A DNA stretch of 64,000 nt from MAG-120802 sp049430265 (GCA_049430265.1 JBMTBW010000001.1:1-64000), one strand, 5' to 3'; shown: positions 1 through 9,107, counted from the stretch's first letter. The notes: generated by a model not told the origin, from the letters alone. Numbers and translations: made by a program.

Positions 1-464
1 CAACGGGAGCAGCAGGTGCCACGGGCGCAACTGGAGCTACTGGGCCTTCAAATGTTCAAGTGGGAGAAATTTCTTACACATCTGCTCTTGTGGGAAATGC
101 TGGCGTTTCACTTGCTTCAACCAACTTTGCAACTCTTGAAGCAGGCAAGAGTTATTTGTTTGATGTATTAGTTTGGGGTAAAACAAGTAGCTCATCTCTA
201 GATCTCGCACTCGCTGTCTCTGCGATGGGTCAAGCGCCAACAATTACAACTCATTGGATTTCAACAAATTCGCGAAACTATCGAGGAAACACTGGCCAAA
301 GGGAACTTTCTTTTTTTGGAAGAGTAATTATTAACGGAAGTTCAACCATTACTAATTATCAATTAGCCGTCACCGTGAGCAGTGGGAGCACGATAGTTTC
401 GTTTGATCAAGTGACGCTAGGTGGAGGTTTTTCAGGTCAACTAGTTGGAAGCGTCACTGGATGA
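1..464 (+). CDS. collagen-like repeat protein, 3' part only
   Basis: The reading frame is open from the window edge (first full codon at 3) to the TGA at 462-464, so the 5' end lies outside. The first residues visible are Gly-X-Y triplets of the GAA/GAT/GPS type, the hallmark of bacterial collagen-like proteins. They are followed by a non-repetitive C-terminal domain of about 135 residues rich in Ser, Thr, Val and Gly, with alternating hydrophobic residues suggesting a beta-sandwich. A GTG at 60 could serve as a start, but the uninterrupted triplets before it argue that it is internal. Collagen-like stalks with a globular tip are usually surface exposed; that role is inferred. I do not recognise the C-terminal domain. 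Confidence 0.75.
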   Translation, partial: TGAAGATGATGATGPSNVQVGEISYTSALVGNAGVSLASTNFATLEAGKSYLFDVLVWGKTSSSSLDLALAVSAMGQAPTITTHWISTNSRNYRGNTGQRELSFFGRVIINGSSTITNYQLAVTVSSGSTIVSFDQVTLGGGFSGQLVGSVTG

Positions 465-476
465 TTTAGAAAAGAT

Positions 477-550
477 TGGAGCGGGCGACGGTAATCGAAA
501 CCGCGTGGCTAGCTTGGAAGGCTAGGGCTCTACCATTGAGCTACGCCCGC
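477..550 (-). tRNA. tRNA-Gly (anticodon TCC)
   Basis: Read on the minus strand the sequence folds as a full cloverleaf. The 7-bp acceptor stem is GCGGGCG/CGCCCGC, the D arm has GCTC/GAGC, and the anticodon stem CTAGC/GCTAG closes a CTTCCAA loop giving anticodon TCC. The T arm is GCGGT-TTCGATT-ACCGT. The discriminator T is followed by an encoded CCA (complement of 477-479). Its 3' end points at the collagen-like gene 12 bp away. Confidence 0.95.
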
Positions 551-563
551 ACTTTTTATCTTT

Positions 564-591
564 CTAAGGGGGTGCTAATGCTCCTCCTTAG
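564..591. other. inverted repeat between the two tRNA genes
   Basis: CTAAGGGGG at 564-572 and CCTCCTTAG at 583-591 can form a 9-bp stem with one G-T pair and a 10-nt loop. No T-run follows on either strand, so it does not look like an intrinsic terminator. It lies just upstream of tRNA-Gly on the minus strand and could be part of its precursor. Function unknown. Confidence 0.35.
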
Positions 592-658
592 GGGCGCAAG
601 GGTAGCGCTTGGGGTAATTACTTGTGAATTTTTCATCTAGACTCTGCTTCCTGCGCCG

Positions 659-734
659 CGGGGCGTAGCGTAGTGGCTAGCGCGCCTGCTTTGGGAGCAG
701 GAGACCGTGGGTTCGAATCCCTCCGCCCCGACCA
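659..734 (+). tRNA. tRNA-Pro (anticodon TGG)
   Basis: A complete cloverleaf is visible. The acceptor stem is CGGGGCG/CGCCCCG, the anticodon stem CCTGC/GCAGG closes the loop TTTGGGA giving anticodon TGG, and the T arm is GTGGG-TTCGAAT-CCCTC. Discriminator A is followed by an encoded CCA at 732-734. It ends 32 bp upstream of tig and may be co-transcribed with it. Confidence 0.95.
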
Positions 735-766
735 GATATACCTCTTCATCTTAAGTCAGGAGCCAT

Positions 767-2053
767 GTGAAAAGCGCTGTTGAGACAATTTCAAAGACTC
801 GAGTTCGTATTTTAATTGATGTTGATTTCACAGATCTTGAGCCACATATTAAGACGGCATATCAAAGCATTTCAGAGCGCATTGTTATCCCAGGCTTTCG
901 CAAAGGAAAAGTTCCAAGAGCGATGATTGATCAAAGAGTTGGCCGCGGAGCAGTCCTTGATGAAGCTATCAATAACGGCCTGCCAGAGTTTTATAGTCAG
1001 GCTGCCAGAGAAAATGATCTTCTAGTTCTTGGCCGGCCAAGTGTTGATATCAAAGAGCTTAAAGATAATGAGGCGGTTAAATTTGAAGTTGAAGTAGATA
1101 TTAGACCTGAAGTTAGCCTGCCTGATTTTTCAAAGATCGAAATTAGCGTTGATGATGTAGCCGTTAGTGATGATGATGTAAAAGAGCAAATTGAAGCTTT
1201 GAGAATTCGCTTTGGAACGCTCACAACTGTTGAAAAAGATGTTGAGAAGGGCGACTTTGTGACCATTGATTTAAGCGCGAAAGTTGATGGCGCAGAGATT
1301 GAAGGCGGAAGTGCTAATGGCATCTCCTATGAAGTTGGCTCAAATCGAATGGTTGATGGCCTTGATGAAGCTTTAATTGGAATGAAGCTCGAGCAGGTAA
1401 AGAGATTTAATACTCAATTAGTTGGAATGGAAGAAGGTCAAAGCGGCGAGGTTGAAGTTACGCTAAAGGCTGTTAAAAAACGTGAGCTTCCTGAGCTAAA
1501 CGATGAGTTTGCAAAGCTAGCAAGTGAATTTGAAACACTTGCCGAATTAGATGCCGATGTAAGGCAGCGCCTAACTCGCCTAAAGGCGATGGAGCAGGGC
1601 GCTCAAGCAAGAGATAATCTCTTGAAATTGCTACTAGAAACAGTTGAAATTGCAGTTCCTGAAAATCTAGTAAAAGAAGAAGTAGATGCTCATCTGGAAA
1701 AAGAAAATCGCTTAGAAGATAGCGAGCATCGAAGCGAAGTAAGCCTTGAGATTACAAATTCTTTAAAGGCCGACTTCTTGCTGGACACAATAGTTAAGAG
1801 CGAGGCCGTTCAAGTCTCTGAAGCAGAGCTCACCGAATATTTAATTAGAAGCGCTGCTAGATATCAGATGAGCCCTGATCAGTTTGCTCAACAGATTTCT
1901 CAAGCAGGTCAGATCCATGCTCTGATGGCTGAGGTTGCAAGAAGTAAAGCCCTAGCTGTAGTCCTGGAGCGAGTTGGGGTTAAAGATGCCTCAGGTCGAA
2001 AAGTTGACTTAGCTGCCCTTGCTCCAAAGCAAGAGAGTGGATCTGAGCAGTAA
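767..2053 (+). CDS. tig: trigger factor (ribosome-associated chaperone/PPIase)
   Basis: Trigger factor binds the ribosome at the exit tunnel and shields nascent chains; it also has peptidyl-prolyl isomerase activity. The 428-residue product has the usual three-part layout: the N-terminal ribosome-binding domain with signature GFRKGKVP at residues 43-50, an FKBP-like domain around 150-240 and a helical C-terminal domain. The start is GTG 767, with AGGAG at 759-763 immediately upstream; an ATG at 765 overlaps it but would read straight into TGA. The gene precedes clpP1-clpP2-clpX, an order common in bacteria that couples folding and proteolysis. The family assignment is secure. Confidence 0.97.
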   Translation: MKSAVETISKTRVRILIDVDFTDLEPHIKTAYQSISERIVIPGFRKGKVPRAMIDQRVGRGAVLDEAINNGLPEFYSQAARENDLLVLGRPSVDIKELKDNEAVKFEVEVDIRPEVSLPDFSKIEISVDDVAVSDDDVKEQIEALRIRFGTLTTVEKDVEKGDFVTIDLSAKVDGAEIEGGSANGISYEVGSNRMVDGLDEALIGMKLEQVKRFNTQLVGMEEGQSGEVEVTLKAVKKRELPELNDEFAKLASEFETLAELDADVRQRLTRLKAMEQGAQARDNLLKLLLETVEIAVPENLVKEEVDAHLEKENRLEDSEHRSEVSLEITNSLKADFLLDTIVKSEAVQVSEAELTEYLIRSAARYQMSPDQFAQQISQAGQIHALMAEVARSKALAVVLERVGVKDASGRKVDLAALAPKQESGSEQ

Positions 2054-2118
2054 TTTCTCTGCTCTAAGCGAACAAACCACCTTTTTCGATATTGCAGGAA
2101 GCATTTTTCTATTCTTGG

Positions 2119-2131
2119 CGTTAGCCTAACG
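2119..2131. promoter_or_regulatory. inverted repeat upstream of clpP1
   Basis: CGTTAG-C-CTAACG is a perfect 6-1-6 inverted repeat about 30 bp before the clpP1 start. The sequence AAGCGAAC at 2066-2073 in the same spacer resembles half of the site bound by the actinobacterial ClpP regulator ClgR, but the other half is degenerate. Either could be an operator; this rests on pattern only. Confidence 0.3.
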
Positions 2132-2160
2132 GACATAGAAATGTATATCAGGAGGAATTA

Positions 2161-2775
2161 GTGGAGCTCATAACCCCCCGTATGGCCAGTAGTCAAGGCG
2201 GCGGATTAGATGATCAGGTCTATAACCGATTGCTAAAAGAAAGAATTATCTTTCTTGGTTCTGTGGTTGAAGACAGTATGGCCAATGCAATTGCTGCCCA
2301 AATGTTATTACTTGCAGCAGAAGATCCTGATAAAGATATCTACCTTTATATTAATTCACCAGGCGGTTCTATCTCTGCCGGTATGGCGATCTATGACACT
2401 ATGCAATACATCAAAAACGATGTAGCAACAGTTGGTATGGGCCTTGCAGCATCTATGGGCCAATTCCTTCTCTGTGCTGGAGCACCTGGAAAGCGCTACG
2501 CGCTGCCACATGCTCGCATCATGATGCACCAACCATCAGGCGGTATTGGTGGAACAGCATCTGATATCAAGATTCAAGCAGAGCAGATGTCATTTACTAA
2601 GAAGAAGATGGCAGAGTTAATTGCTTTTCACACCGGCCAGAAGATGGAGACAATCACAGCAGATTCAGATCGTGATCGTTGGTTTAACGCCGAAGAGGCC
2701 AAGGAATATGGCTTTGTTGATCATGTTGTTAAATCTGCAGGCCAAGTATCAGGAAGCGGTGGTACAGCGCGATGA
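2161..2775 (+). CDS. clpP1: ATP-dependent Clp protease proteolytic subunit 1
   Basis: This is a serine peptidase subunit of the Clp protease, which degrades proteins unfolded and fed in by ClpX or ClpC. The 204-residue product carries the catalytic triad: Ser98 in the LAASMG stretch, His123 in MMHQP and Asp168 in ADSDRD. The INSPGGS oxyanion strand is at 64-70. Start GTG 2161 is preceded by a strong AGGAGGAA Shine-Dalgarno. The stop overlaps the clpP2 start in ATGA, indicating translational coupling. In actinobacteria ClpP1 and ClpP2 usually form a mixed tetradecamer and both are needed; that is inferred here from the paired genes. Confidence 0.96.
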   Translation: MELITPRMASSQGGGLDDQVYNRLLKERIIFLGSVVEDSMANAIAAQMLLLAAEDPDKDIYLYINSPGGSISAGMAIYDTMQYIKNDVATVGMGLAASMGQFLLCAGAPGKRYALPHARIMMHQPSGGIGGTASDIKIQAEQMSFTKKKMAELIAFHTGQKMETITADSDRDRWFNAEEAKEYGFVDHVVKSAGQVSGSGGTAR

Positions 2776-3395
2776 AAATAAACGATATTCAAGGCCGTTA
2801 TGTTCTTCCAACAATTGAGGAGAGAACTGCTTATGGTTATAAGCGTCTTGATCCTTACACCAAGTTATTTGAAGAGAGAATTATTTTTCTAGGCCAGGGA
2901 ATTGATGACACTGTGGCCAATGATGTTATGGCTCAGTTATTGACTCTTGAATCAATGGATCCTGATAGAGACATCATGATGTATATCAATTCTCCTGGTG
3001 GCTCATTTACCGCCCTAACTGCAATCTATGACACGATGCAATTTGTTAGACCAGATGTCATGACAATTTGTCTCGGACAAGCTGCCTCAGCTGCTGCAGT
3101 TTTACTTGCTGGCGGAACGGCCGGAAAACGTTATGCCCTTGAGCATTCAAGGATTTTGATTCACCAGCCATATAGCGAGGGCGGTGGTCAAGGCTCTGAT
3201 ATTGAAATTCAAGCAAGAGAAGTCTTGCGGATGCGCGAATTACTTGAGGAGATTCTGGCTAAGCACTCTAAGAAGAGTAAAGAAGATATTGGAAAAGATA
3301 TTGAGCGCGACAAGATTCTTACCGCAGCAGAAGCTGTTGAGTATGGTCTTGTTGATCAAATTCTTGCCTCAAGAAAAGCCTCTGTTACTAAGTAG
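2772..3395 (+). CDS. clpP2: ATP-dependent Clp protease proteolytic subunit 2
   Basis: This is the second ClpP subunit, 207 residues, overlapping clpP1 by 4 bp. The catalytic serine is Ser106 in GQAASAAA and the histidine is His131 in LIHQP; the acidic member lies in the DIERD segment near residue 176. The INSPGGS motif is at 72-78. The N-terminus carries extra residues beyond clpP1's, including a tyrosine-rich stretch typical of actinobacterial ClpP2. Together with clpP1 and the downstream clpX it gives a complete ClpXP machine. The two paralogues probably arose by tandem duplication, as in other actinobacteria. Confidence 0.96.
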   Translation: MKINDIQGRYVLPTIEERTAYGYKRLDPYTKLFEERIIFLGQGIDDTVANDVMAQLLTLESMDPDRDIMMYINSPGGSFTALTAIYDTMQFVRPDVMTICLGQAASAAAVLLAGGTAGKRYALEHSRILIHQPYSEGGGQGSDIEIQAREVLRMRELLEEILAKHSKKSKEDIGKDIERDKILTAAEAVEYGLVDQILASRKASVTK

Positions 3396-3489
3396 GGGTA
3401 ATTACTCTCAGGGCGAACGCGTTTAGCCATCTCTTGCTGGGCTTGAGGATTTATTCTTATCTTCTTCCCCTCTAGAAAGTAGGCTCATC

Positions 3490-4776
3490 TTGACTCGCAT
3501 CGGTGAAAGCGGCGATCTGCTTAAGTGTTCATTCTGTGGCAAGACTCAGAAGCAAGTTAAGAAGTTAATTGCTGGTCCGGGCGTCTATATCTGCGATGAA
3601 TGTATCGATCTCTGTAATGAGATTATCGAGGATGAGTTAAGCGAAGCAAGTACTGCAGGGATTCAGGAGCTTCCAAAGCCACAAGAGATATATGAGTTTT
3701 TAGATCAGTATGTAATTGGCCAAGATAGAGCAAAGAAGTCGCTCTCAGTTGCGGTCTATAACCACTATAAGAGAATCAAAGGACCAGATCGCCGTATAGA
3801 AGATGGCGTGGAATTATCAAAGAGCAATATCTTGCTTCTTGGTCCAACCGGATGTGGCAAGACTCTTCTAGCTCAAACCCTTGCTCGCATGCTAAATGTT
3901 CCTTTTGCAATTGCAGATGCCACAGCACTAACTGAAGCAGGTTATGTTGGCGAAGATGTTGAGAATATTCTTCTAAAGTTAATTCAAGCAGCCGACTTTG
4001 ATGTTAAAAAGGCAGAGACGGGAATTATTTATATTGATGAGATCGATAAAGTGGCAAGAAAGAGCGAGAATCCATCAATTACAAGAGATGTTTCAGGCGA
4101 GGGAGTTCAGCAAGCACTTCTGAAAATTCTTGAAGGAACTACCGCCTCTGTTCCACCACAGGGAGGAAGAAAGCATCCTCATCAAGAATTTATTCAGATT
4201 GACACAAGCAATGTGCTCTTTATTGTTGGTGGCGCTTTTGCAGGGCTTGAAAAAATTATTGAAAACCGCAAAGGAAAAGCTGGAGTTGGCTTTAATGCCA
4301 CGCTGCAGAGCGAAAAAGATAAGAAAGCCCAAGATTTATTTGCAGATGTAATGCCAGAGGATCTCCTTAAATTTGGCATGATTCCAGAGTTCATCGGCCG
4401 CCTTCCAATTGTGACCTCTGTTGAAGCCTTAGATCGGGCCGCTCTTCTTAAGATCCTTACCGAGCCAAAGAATGCTCTGGTTAAGCAGTATCAGCATCTC
4501 TTTGAGATGGATGATGTGGAGTTTGAAATTACTGAAGCGGCACTTGAAGTTGTGGCAGATCAGGCAATTGCCAGGGGAACTGGAGCAAGAGGACTTAGGG
4601 CAATCATGGAAGAGGTTCTACTTCCTGTGATGTATGAGGTGCCAAGCAAAAAAGAAGTTGGCAAAGTTCTAATCACCCCTGAGGTAATTAGTCATAAAGC
4701 GGCGCCAAAATATCTCGAGCGCGGTCCAAATAACCCAAAGCGTTCGACTAAACGAGGCGAAGAGAAGACCGCGTAA
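3490..4776 (+). CDS. clpX: Clp protease ATPase subunit ClpX
   Basis: ClpX is a hexameric AAA+ unfoldase that recognises degrons and translocates substrates into ClpP. The 428-residue product has the N-terminal zinc-binding domain with Cys13, Cys16, Cys35 and Cys38, Walker A GPTGCGKT at 118-125, and Walker B in the YIDEID segment. A C-terminal small domain follows the GFNATLQ and GARGLRAI segments. The start is a TTG at 3490; the zinc-finger position supports it, but the Shine-Dalgarno (AGTAGG) is weak. The 94-bp spacer from clpP2 contains only poor promoter-like matches, so clpX may be read from clpP or from its own weak promoter. Confidence 0.96.
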   Translation: MTRIGESGDLLKCSFCGKTQKQVKKLIAGPGVYICDECIDLCNEIIEDELSEASTAGIQELPKPQEIYEFLDQYVIGQDRAKKSLSVAVYNHYKRIKGPDRRIEDGVELSKSNILLLGPTGCGKTLLAQTLARMLNVPFAIADATALTEAGYVGEDVENILLKLIQAADFDVKKAETGIIYIDEIDKVARKSENPSITRDVSGEGVQQALLKILEGTTASVPPQGGRKHPHQEFIQIDTSNVLFIVGGAFAGLEKIIENRKGKAGVGFNATLQSEKDKKAQDLFADVMPEDLLKFGMIPEFIGRLPIVTSVEALDRAALLKILTEPKNALVKQYQHLFEMDDVEFEITEAALEVVADQAIARGTGARGLRAIMEEVLLPVMYEVPSKKEVGKVLITPEVISHKAAPKYLERGPNNPKRSTKRGEEKTA

Positions 4777-4798
4777 TAATCGGTAGTATCTACATCTT

Positions 4799-7387
4799 AT
4801 GTCTGAGCTACCTGCGCAATTTAATCCAAGCCAGATTGAATCTGAGCTATATGAAAAGTGGCTTAGCGCTGGATATTTCACAGCCAATGCAGATTCGGGT
4901 AAAGAACCTTTCTCAATAGTTATCCCGCCGCCAAATGTCACAGGAAGTCTCCATATTGGCCATGCGCTAGATCACTCAATACAAGATTTATTGAGTCGAA
5001 TGAAGCGGATGAAAGGCTTTGAAGTTTTATGGCTACCAGGCATGGATCATGCGGGAATTGCAACCCAAAATGTTGTTGAGAAACAATTAGCAGCATCTGG
5101 AGTTAGTAGACATGATTTAGGAAGAGAAGAGTTTGTAAAAAGAGTCTGGAAGTGGAAAGAGGAATCTGGCGGGGCGATATTGGGTCAGATGAAACGCCTA
5201 GGAGATAGCGTTGATTGGTCTCGCGAGAGATTCACTATGGATCAGGGCCTCTCTGATGCAGTATTAACAATCTTTAAACAACTCTTTGATGCAGGATTGA
5301 TTTATCGCGCAGAGAAGATTATTAATTGGTGCCCGCGTTGCTTAACTGCGCTCTCTGATATTGAAGTTGAACATAGCGATGATGCTGGTGAGTTTGTGCA
5401 GGTGAGATATGGCGATGATGAGGTAAGTATCACGGTTGCCACAACTCGCCCAGAGACAATGCTTGGCGATGGCGCAGTTGCAGTTAATCCAAAAGATGAG
5501 CGCTATAAGCACCTCATTGGTAAATCAGTTCTTCTTCCCCTTGTTAATCGCATGATTCCAATCATCGCCGATGAGTTAGTTGAACCTGACTTTGGAACTG
5601 GGGCAGTTAAAGTCACAGCCGCCCATGACCCAAATGACTTTGAGATGGGAATGCGCCATAACGTTCCGCTTATTGTGATTATGAATGAAGCTGGAGTAAT
5701 GGAGGGAACTGGTACTGAATTTGATGGGATGGATCGCTTTGATGCAAGAGTTGCTGTAGTTGAAAAACTTCGCCAGATGGGAAGAGTTGTCTCTGAGAAG
5801 CGTCCATATATTCACGCAGTTGGCCATTGCTCGCGCTGCGAAACAACAGTTGAGCCTCGTTTATCTAAACAATGGTTTGTCAAAGTTGCTCCTCTTGCTA
5901 AAGCTGCAGCAGATGCAGTTCGTGATGGGAGAGTAAAAATTGATCCAGAATCTATGGAGCCAAGATATTTTGATTGGGTCGATAACATGCATGATTGGTG
6001 CATCTCGCGCCAACTCTGGTGGGGACATCGCATCCCGGTTTGGTATGGCCCAGATGGAGATGTGATTGTTGTAGGTCCAAATCAGAGCGCTCCTAAGGGA
6101 TATGAACAAGATCCTGATGTTTTAGATACTTGGTTTTCATCTGCGCTCTGGCCATTTTCAACTCTTGGTTGGCCAAATAAAACTGATGATTTAAAGAAGT
6201 TTTATCCCACCAGCGTTTTAGTTACTGGCTATGACATTCTATTTTTCTGGGTAGTTAGAATGATGTTATTTGGCTTATTTGCTATGGATGGAGTTGTTCC
6301 ATTTAAAGTTATTGCTCTTCATGGTCTAGTTCGAGATAAACATGGCAAGAAGATGAGTAAATCTCGGGGAAATACAGTAGATCCATTGGAGTTTATGGAT
6401 AAGTATGGCTCTGATGCGCTGCGCTTTACCTTGGTACGCGGTGCTAACCCTGGAACAGATCAAGCACTTGCTGAGGAGTGGATAGCAGGATCTAGAAACT
6501 TTGCTACTAAAGTTTGGAATGCTGCGCGCTTTGCCATGATTAATGGCGCGCATGTAAATGGCGAGCTGCCAGATAAATCTGAGCTAAACCATATTGATCG
6601 CTGGATTTTAAATCGTCTCGATAGCACCATTGCTAGCGCTGATAAGGGCTATGAAGCTTTTGAATTTGCTAAGGCTAGTGAGGAGATCTATCACTTTGCT
6701 TGGGATGATCTTTGTGATTGGTATTTGGAGCTAGTTAAGGAAAGTTTTGCCAAAGGGGGAGAGCAGGCTGATAAGAGCCGCAGAGTCTTAGGCCATGTGT
6801 TAGACCAACTACTTCGTCTCATGCATCCATCTATGCCATTTATTACTGAAACCATCTGGTGTGAGTTAACCGGGGGAGAATCACTTGTTATTGCCAATTG
6901 GCCCGCAGTAAGTAAAGCTGCGCCAGATATTGCAGCCGATAAAGTAGTTAGGGATATGCAGGTTCTTATCACTGAGATTAGAAGATTTAGAAGCGAGCAG
7001 GGGATAAAAACTTCAGCGAAAATTAACGCTCAAATATCTGGTTTATCGGGAGATCTACTTAACTATGAAGATGCAATTAGATTCTTAGTTCGCCTCGATA
7101 AGGCGGGAAGTGATTTTAAAGAGAGCGCAAGGATTGAAATTGGCCAATTTAGTATCGCCTTTGACCTTAGAGGGGCAATTGATGTTAAGGCGGAGCGAGC
7201 GAGGCTAAGTAAAGATCTTGAAAATATAAAGAAGGATTTGCAGAGCGCAGTTGTTAAGTTAGAAAACGAGAACTTTATGGCAAAGGCGCCGATGGAAGTT
7301 GTTAAAGAAATTAGAGAGCGTATGGAATTTTGCGAGAGTGAAATTACTCGAATCAACACTCTTCTTGCTGCGCTTCCAAAAGAATGA
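4799..7387 (+). CDS. valS: valyl-tRNA synthetase
   Basis: This class I aminoacyl-tRNA synthetase charges tRNA-Val. The 862-residue protein contains the HIGH motif as HIGH at 52-55 (within PPPNVTGSLHIGHAL), the editing (CP1) domain around 160-400 with the TTRPETMLGD motif, the KMSKS loop at 518-522, the anticodon-binding domain, and a C-terminal coiled coil rich in Lys/Glu at about 795-855 that is typical of ValRS. The length is normal for the family. ATG 4799 lies 22 bp after clpX. The stop overlaps the folC start, a pairing (valS-folC) that is widespread in bacteria. Confidence 0.97.
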   Translation: MSELPAQFNPSQIESELYEKWLSAGYFTANADSGKEPFSIVIPPPNVTGSLHIGHALDHSIQDLLSRMKRMKGFEVLWLPGMDHAGIATQNVVEKQLAASGVSRHDLGREEFVKRVWKWKEESGGAILGQMKRLGDSVDWSRERFTMDQGLSDAVLTIFKQLFDAGLIYRAEKIINWCPRCLTALSDIEVEHSDDAGEFVQVRYGDDEVSITVATTRPETMLGDGAVAVNPKDERYKHLIGKSVLLPLVNRMIPIIADELVEPDFGTGAVKVTAAHDPNDFEMGMRHNVPLIVIMNEAGVMEGTGTEFDGMDRFDARVAVVEKLRQMGRVVSEKRPYIHAVGHCSRCETTVEPRLSKQWFVKVAPLAKAAADAVRDGRVKIDPESMEPRYFDWVDNMHDWCISRQLWWGHRIPVWYGPDGDVIVVGPNQSAPKGYEQDPDVLDTWFSSALWPFSTLGWPNKTDDLKKFYPTSVLVTGYDILFFWVVRMMLFGLFAMDGVVPFKVIALHGLVRDKHGKKMSKSRGNTVDPLEFMDKYGSDALRFTLVRGANPGTDQALAEEWIAGSRNFATKVWNAARFAMINGAHVNGELPDKSELNHIDRWILNRLDSTIASADKGYEAFEFAKASEEIYHFAWDDLCDWYLELVKESFAKGGEQADKSRRVLGHVLDQLLRLMHPSMPFITETIWCELTGGESLVIANWPAVSKAAPDIAADKVVRDMQVLITEIRRFRSEQGIKTSAKINAQISGLSGDLLNYEDAIRFLVRLDKAGSDFKESARIEIGQFSIAFDLRGAIDVKAERARLSKDLENIKKDLQSAVVKLENENFMAKAPMEVVKEIRERMEFCESEITRINTLLAALPKE

Positions 7388-8736
7388 AGATGAGTTCTGC
7401 TGAAGATCTCTCACGCCTTGATGCCATTGAAAAAGCGCTACTTAATAGATGGCCAGAAACTAGAATTGCTCCAACGCTTGAGCGAATCTCAACTTTAGTA
7501 GATTACCTAGGTTCACCTCAGCTCTCTTATCCAACAATTCACATCGCTGGAACCAATGGCAAAACCACAACTACGCGCTTAATTGATTCACTCTGTTTTG
7601 AATTGGGGATGCGCACCGGAAGATTTACCAGCCCTCATCTAGAGAGTTTCTTAGAGCGAATCACTATCAACGGCCAATCAATAACTCCAGAATTTATGAT
7701 TGCAACCTATAACGATATTGCGCCATATTTAGAGCTAGTTGATTCTAAGATGGCTAACAAGCTCTCATTCTTTGAATCAATGTGCGCACTTGCCTTTGTT
7801 GCTTTTGCTGAATTTCCAGTTGATGTTGGAATCTTTGAATGCGGAATGGGGGGAGAGTGGGATTCGACTAATGTTATAAATGGCTCAGTCAATGTCATTA
7901 CTCCAATAGGTTTTGATCATATGGAGTATCTAGGCGATACGCTTGAAAAGATTGCTCAAACTAAATCAGGAATTATTAAGCAAAACTCATTTGTTGTTCT
8001 AGCTGAGCAAGAAAGTGATGTAGCAGCTGTTTTGATGCGAGCTTGCGCTAAGGCTGATGCCACTCCAATTAGGTCAGGTATTGAATTTAGCCTCAAATCA
8101 AGGGCTCTGGCTTTAGGTGGACAGATGCTGACTATCTCTGGAGTTTATGGACAGTATGAAGATTTATATCTTCCGCTCTATGGTCAGCATCAAGCAAGTA
8201 ATGCCGCTACAGCTCTTGCTGCAGTTGAAGTCTTTGCAGGCGAGACAAAGCTTGATGAAGAAATTGTGCGCCAGGCATTTGCTAACGCCACATCACCTGG
8301 AAGATGTGAGATTGTTGGGAGAAACCCCACCATCATTATTGATGCGGCCCATAATCCTCATGGCGCAGAGTCTTTGAAAAAGACTATCAGCGAGGAATTT
8401 GATTTCTCAGCGCTAATTGGAGTCATTGCTCCCATGGGAGATAAAGATGTTACTGGCATTCTTGAAGCACTTGAGCCAGTTTTAGATCGAGTGATAGTAA
8501 CTAGAAATAGCTCGCATCGCGCTGCAGATGTAGATGAACTAAAATCACTAGCTATGGAGATTTTTGGAAGTGATCGAGTCAGTGCCTCCGATGATTTAGA
8601 GCAAGGAATCACTCAAGCAGTAGATATGGCAAGAACTAGCAATGCCCTTAATGATTCAAACACCGCAGTCTTAATTGCTGGATCAGTTGTTAGCGCTGGT
8701 GAGGCCAGAGCAATAATTCGAAGAAAGGGAATTTAA
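7384..8736 (+). CDS. folC: bifunctional folylpolyglutamate/dihydrofolate synthase
   Basis: FolC adds glutamates to folates and, in most bacteria, also joins glutamate to dihydropteroate. The 450-residue Mur-ligase-like protein has the ATP-binding loop GTNGKTTT at residues 56-63 and the conserved GFDHMEYLG segment near 178. The C-terminal ligase domain contains DAAHNPHG. It overlaps valS by 4 bp; ATG 7384 and ATG 7390 are both possible starts. The following gene is a small membrane protein and then ndk, the conserved actinobacterial folC-DUF4233-ndk order. Confidence 0.93.
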   Translation: MKMSSAEDLSRLDAIEKALLNRWPETRIAPTLERISTLVDYLGSPQLSYPTIHIAGTNGKTTTTRLIDSLCFELGMRTGRFTSPHLESFLERITINGQSITPEFMIATYNDIAPYLELVDSKMANKLSFFESMCALAFVAFAEFPVDVGIFECGMGGEWDSTNVINGSVNVITPIGFDHMEYLGDTLEKIAQTKSGIIKQNSFVVLAEQESDVAAVLMRACAKADATPIRSGIEFSLKSRALALGGQMLTISGVYGQYEDLYLPLYGQHQASNAATALAAVEVFAGETKLDEEIVRQAFANATSPGRCEIVGRNPTIIIDAAHNPHGAESLKKTISEEFDFSALIGVIAPMGDKDVTGILEALEPVLDRVIVTRNSSHRAADVDELKSLAMEIFGSDRVSASDDLEQGITQAVDMARTSNALNDSNTAVLIAGSVVSAGEARAIIRRKGI

Positions 8737-8741
8737 AGGCC

Positions 8742-9086
8742 ATGAAGATGCTAGCCAGAAGTGTTTTGATTATGGAGTTTTTAATTATTGGCTTTGCTCT
8801 TCTTGTTGCTAAAGATCTTTCAACGAAGAATAGTCTTTACTTTGGCGCCCTAATTGCGCTCTTGGCTTTTTTCTCATCGGGGCTTTTGAAATTTAAAGTT
8901 GGCTGGGCTTTGGGTTGGCTAACCCAGATTCTGCTTATTGCATATGGTTTCTTTATCCCCACGATGTTTATTCTGGGATCCCTATTTCTTGGACTCTGGG
9001 TGGCGGCAATTATCTTGGGTCGAAAGGGTGAGGCGGCCAAAGCGGCCCATATAGCCAAGGCAGAAGGGCCAGATTCGGGCAGTTAG
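8742..9086 (+). CDS. DUF4233-type four-helix membrane protein
   Basis: The 114-residue product shows four hydrophobic segments at about residues 8-27, 32-49, 54-72 and 74-92, followed by a short polar tail. Size, topology and position between folC and ndk match the actinobacterial DUF4233 family. No function is established for that family. It follows folC by 5 bp and is probably translated from the same message. Confidence 0.75.
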   Translation: MKMLARSVLIMEFLIIGFALLVAKDLSTKNSLYFGALIALLAFFSSGLLKFKVGWALGWLTQILLIAYGFFIPTMFILGSLFLGLWVAAIILGRKGEAAKAAHIAKAEGPDSGS

Positions 9087-9107
9087 AAATGCCCATAGAC
9101 TTATCCC

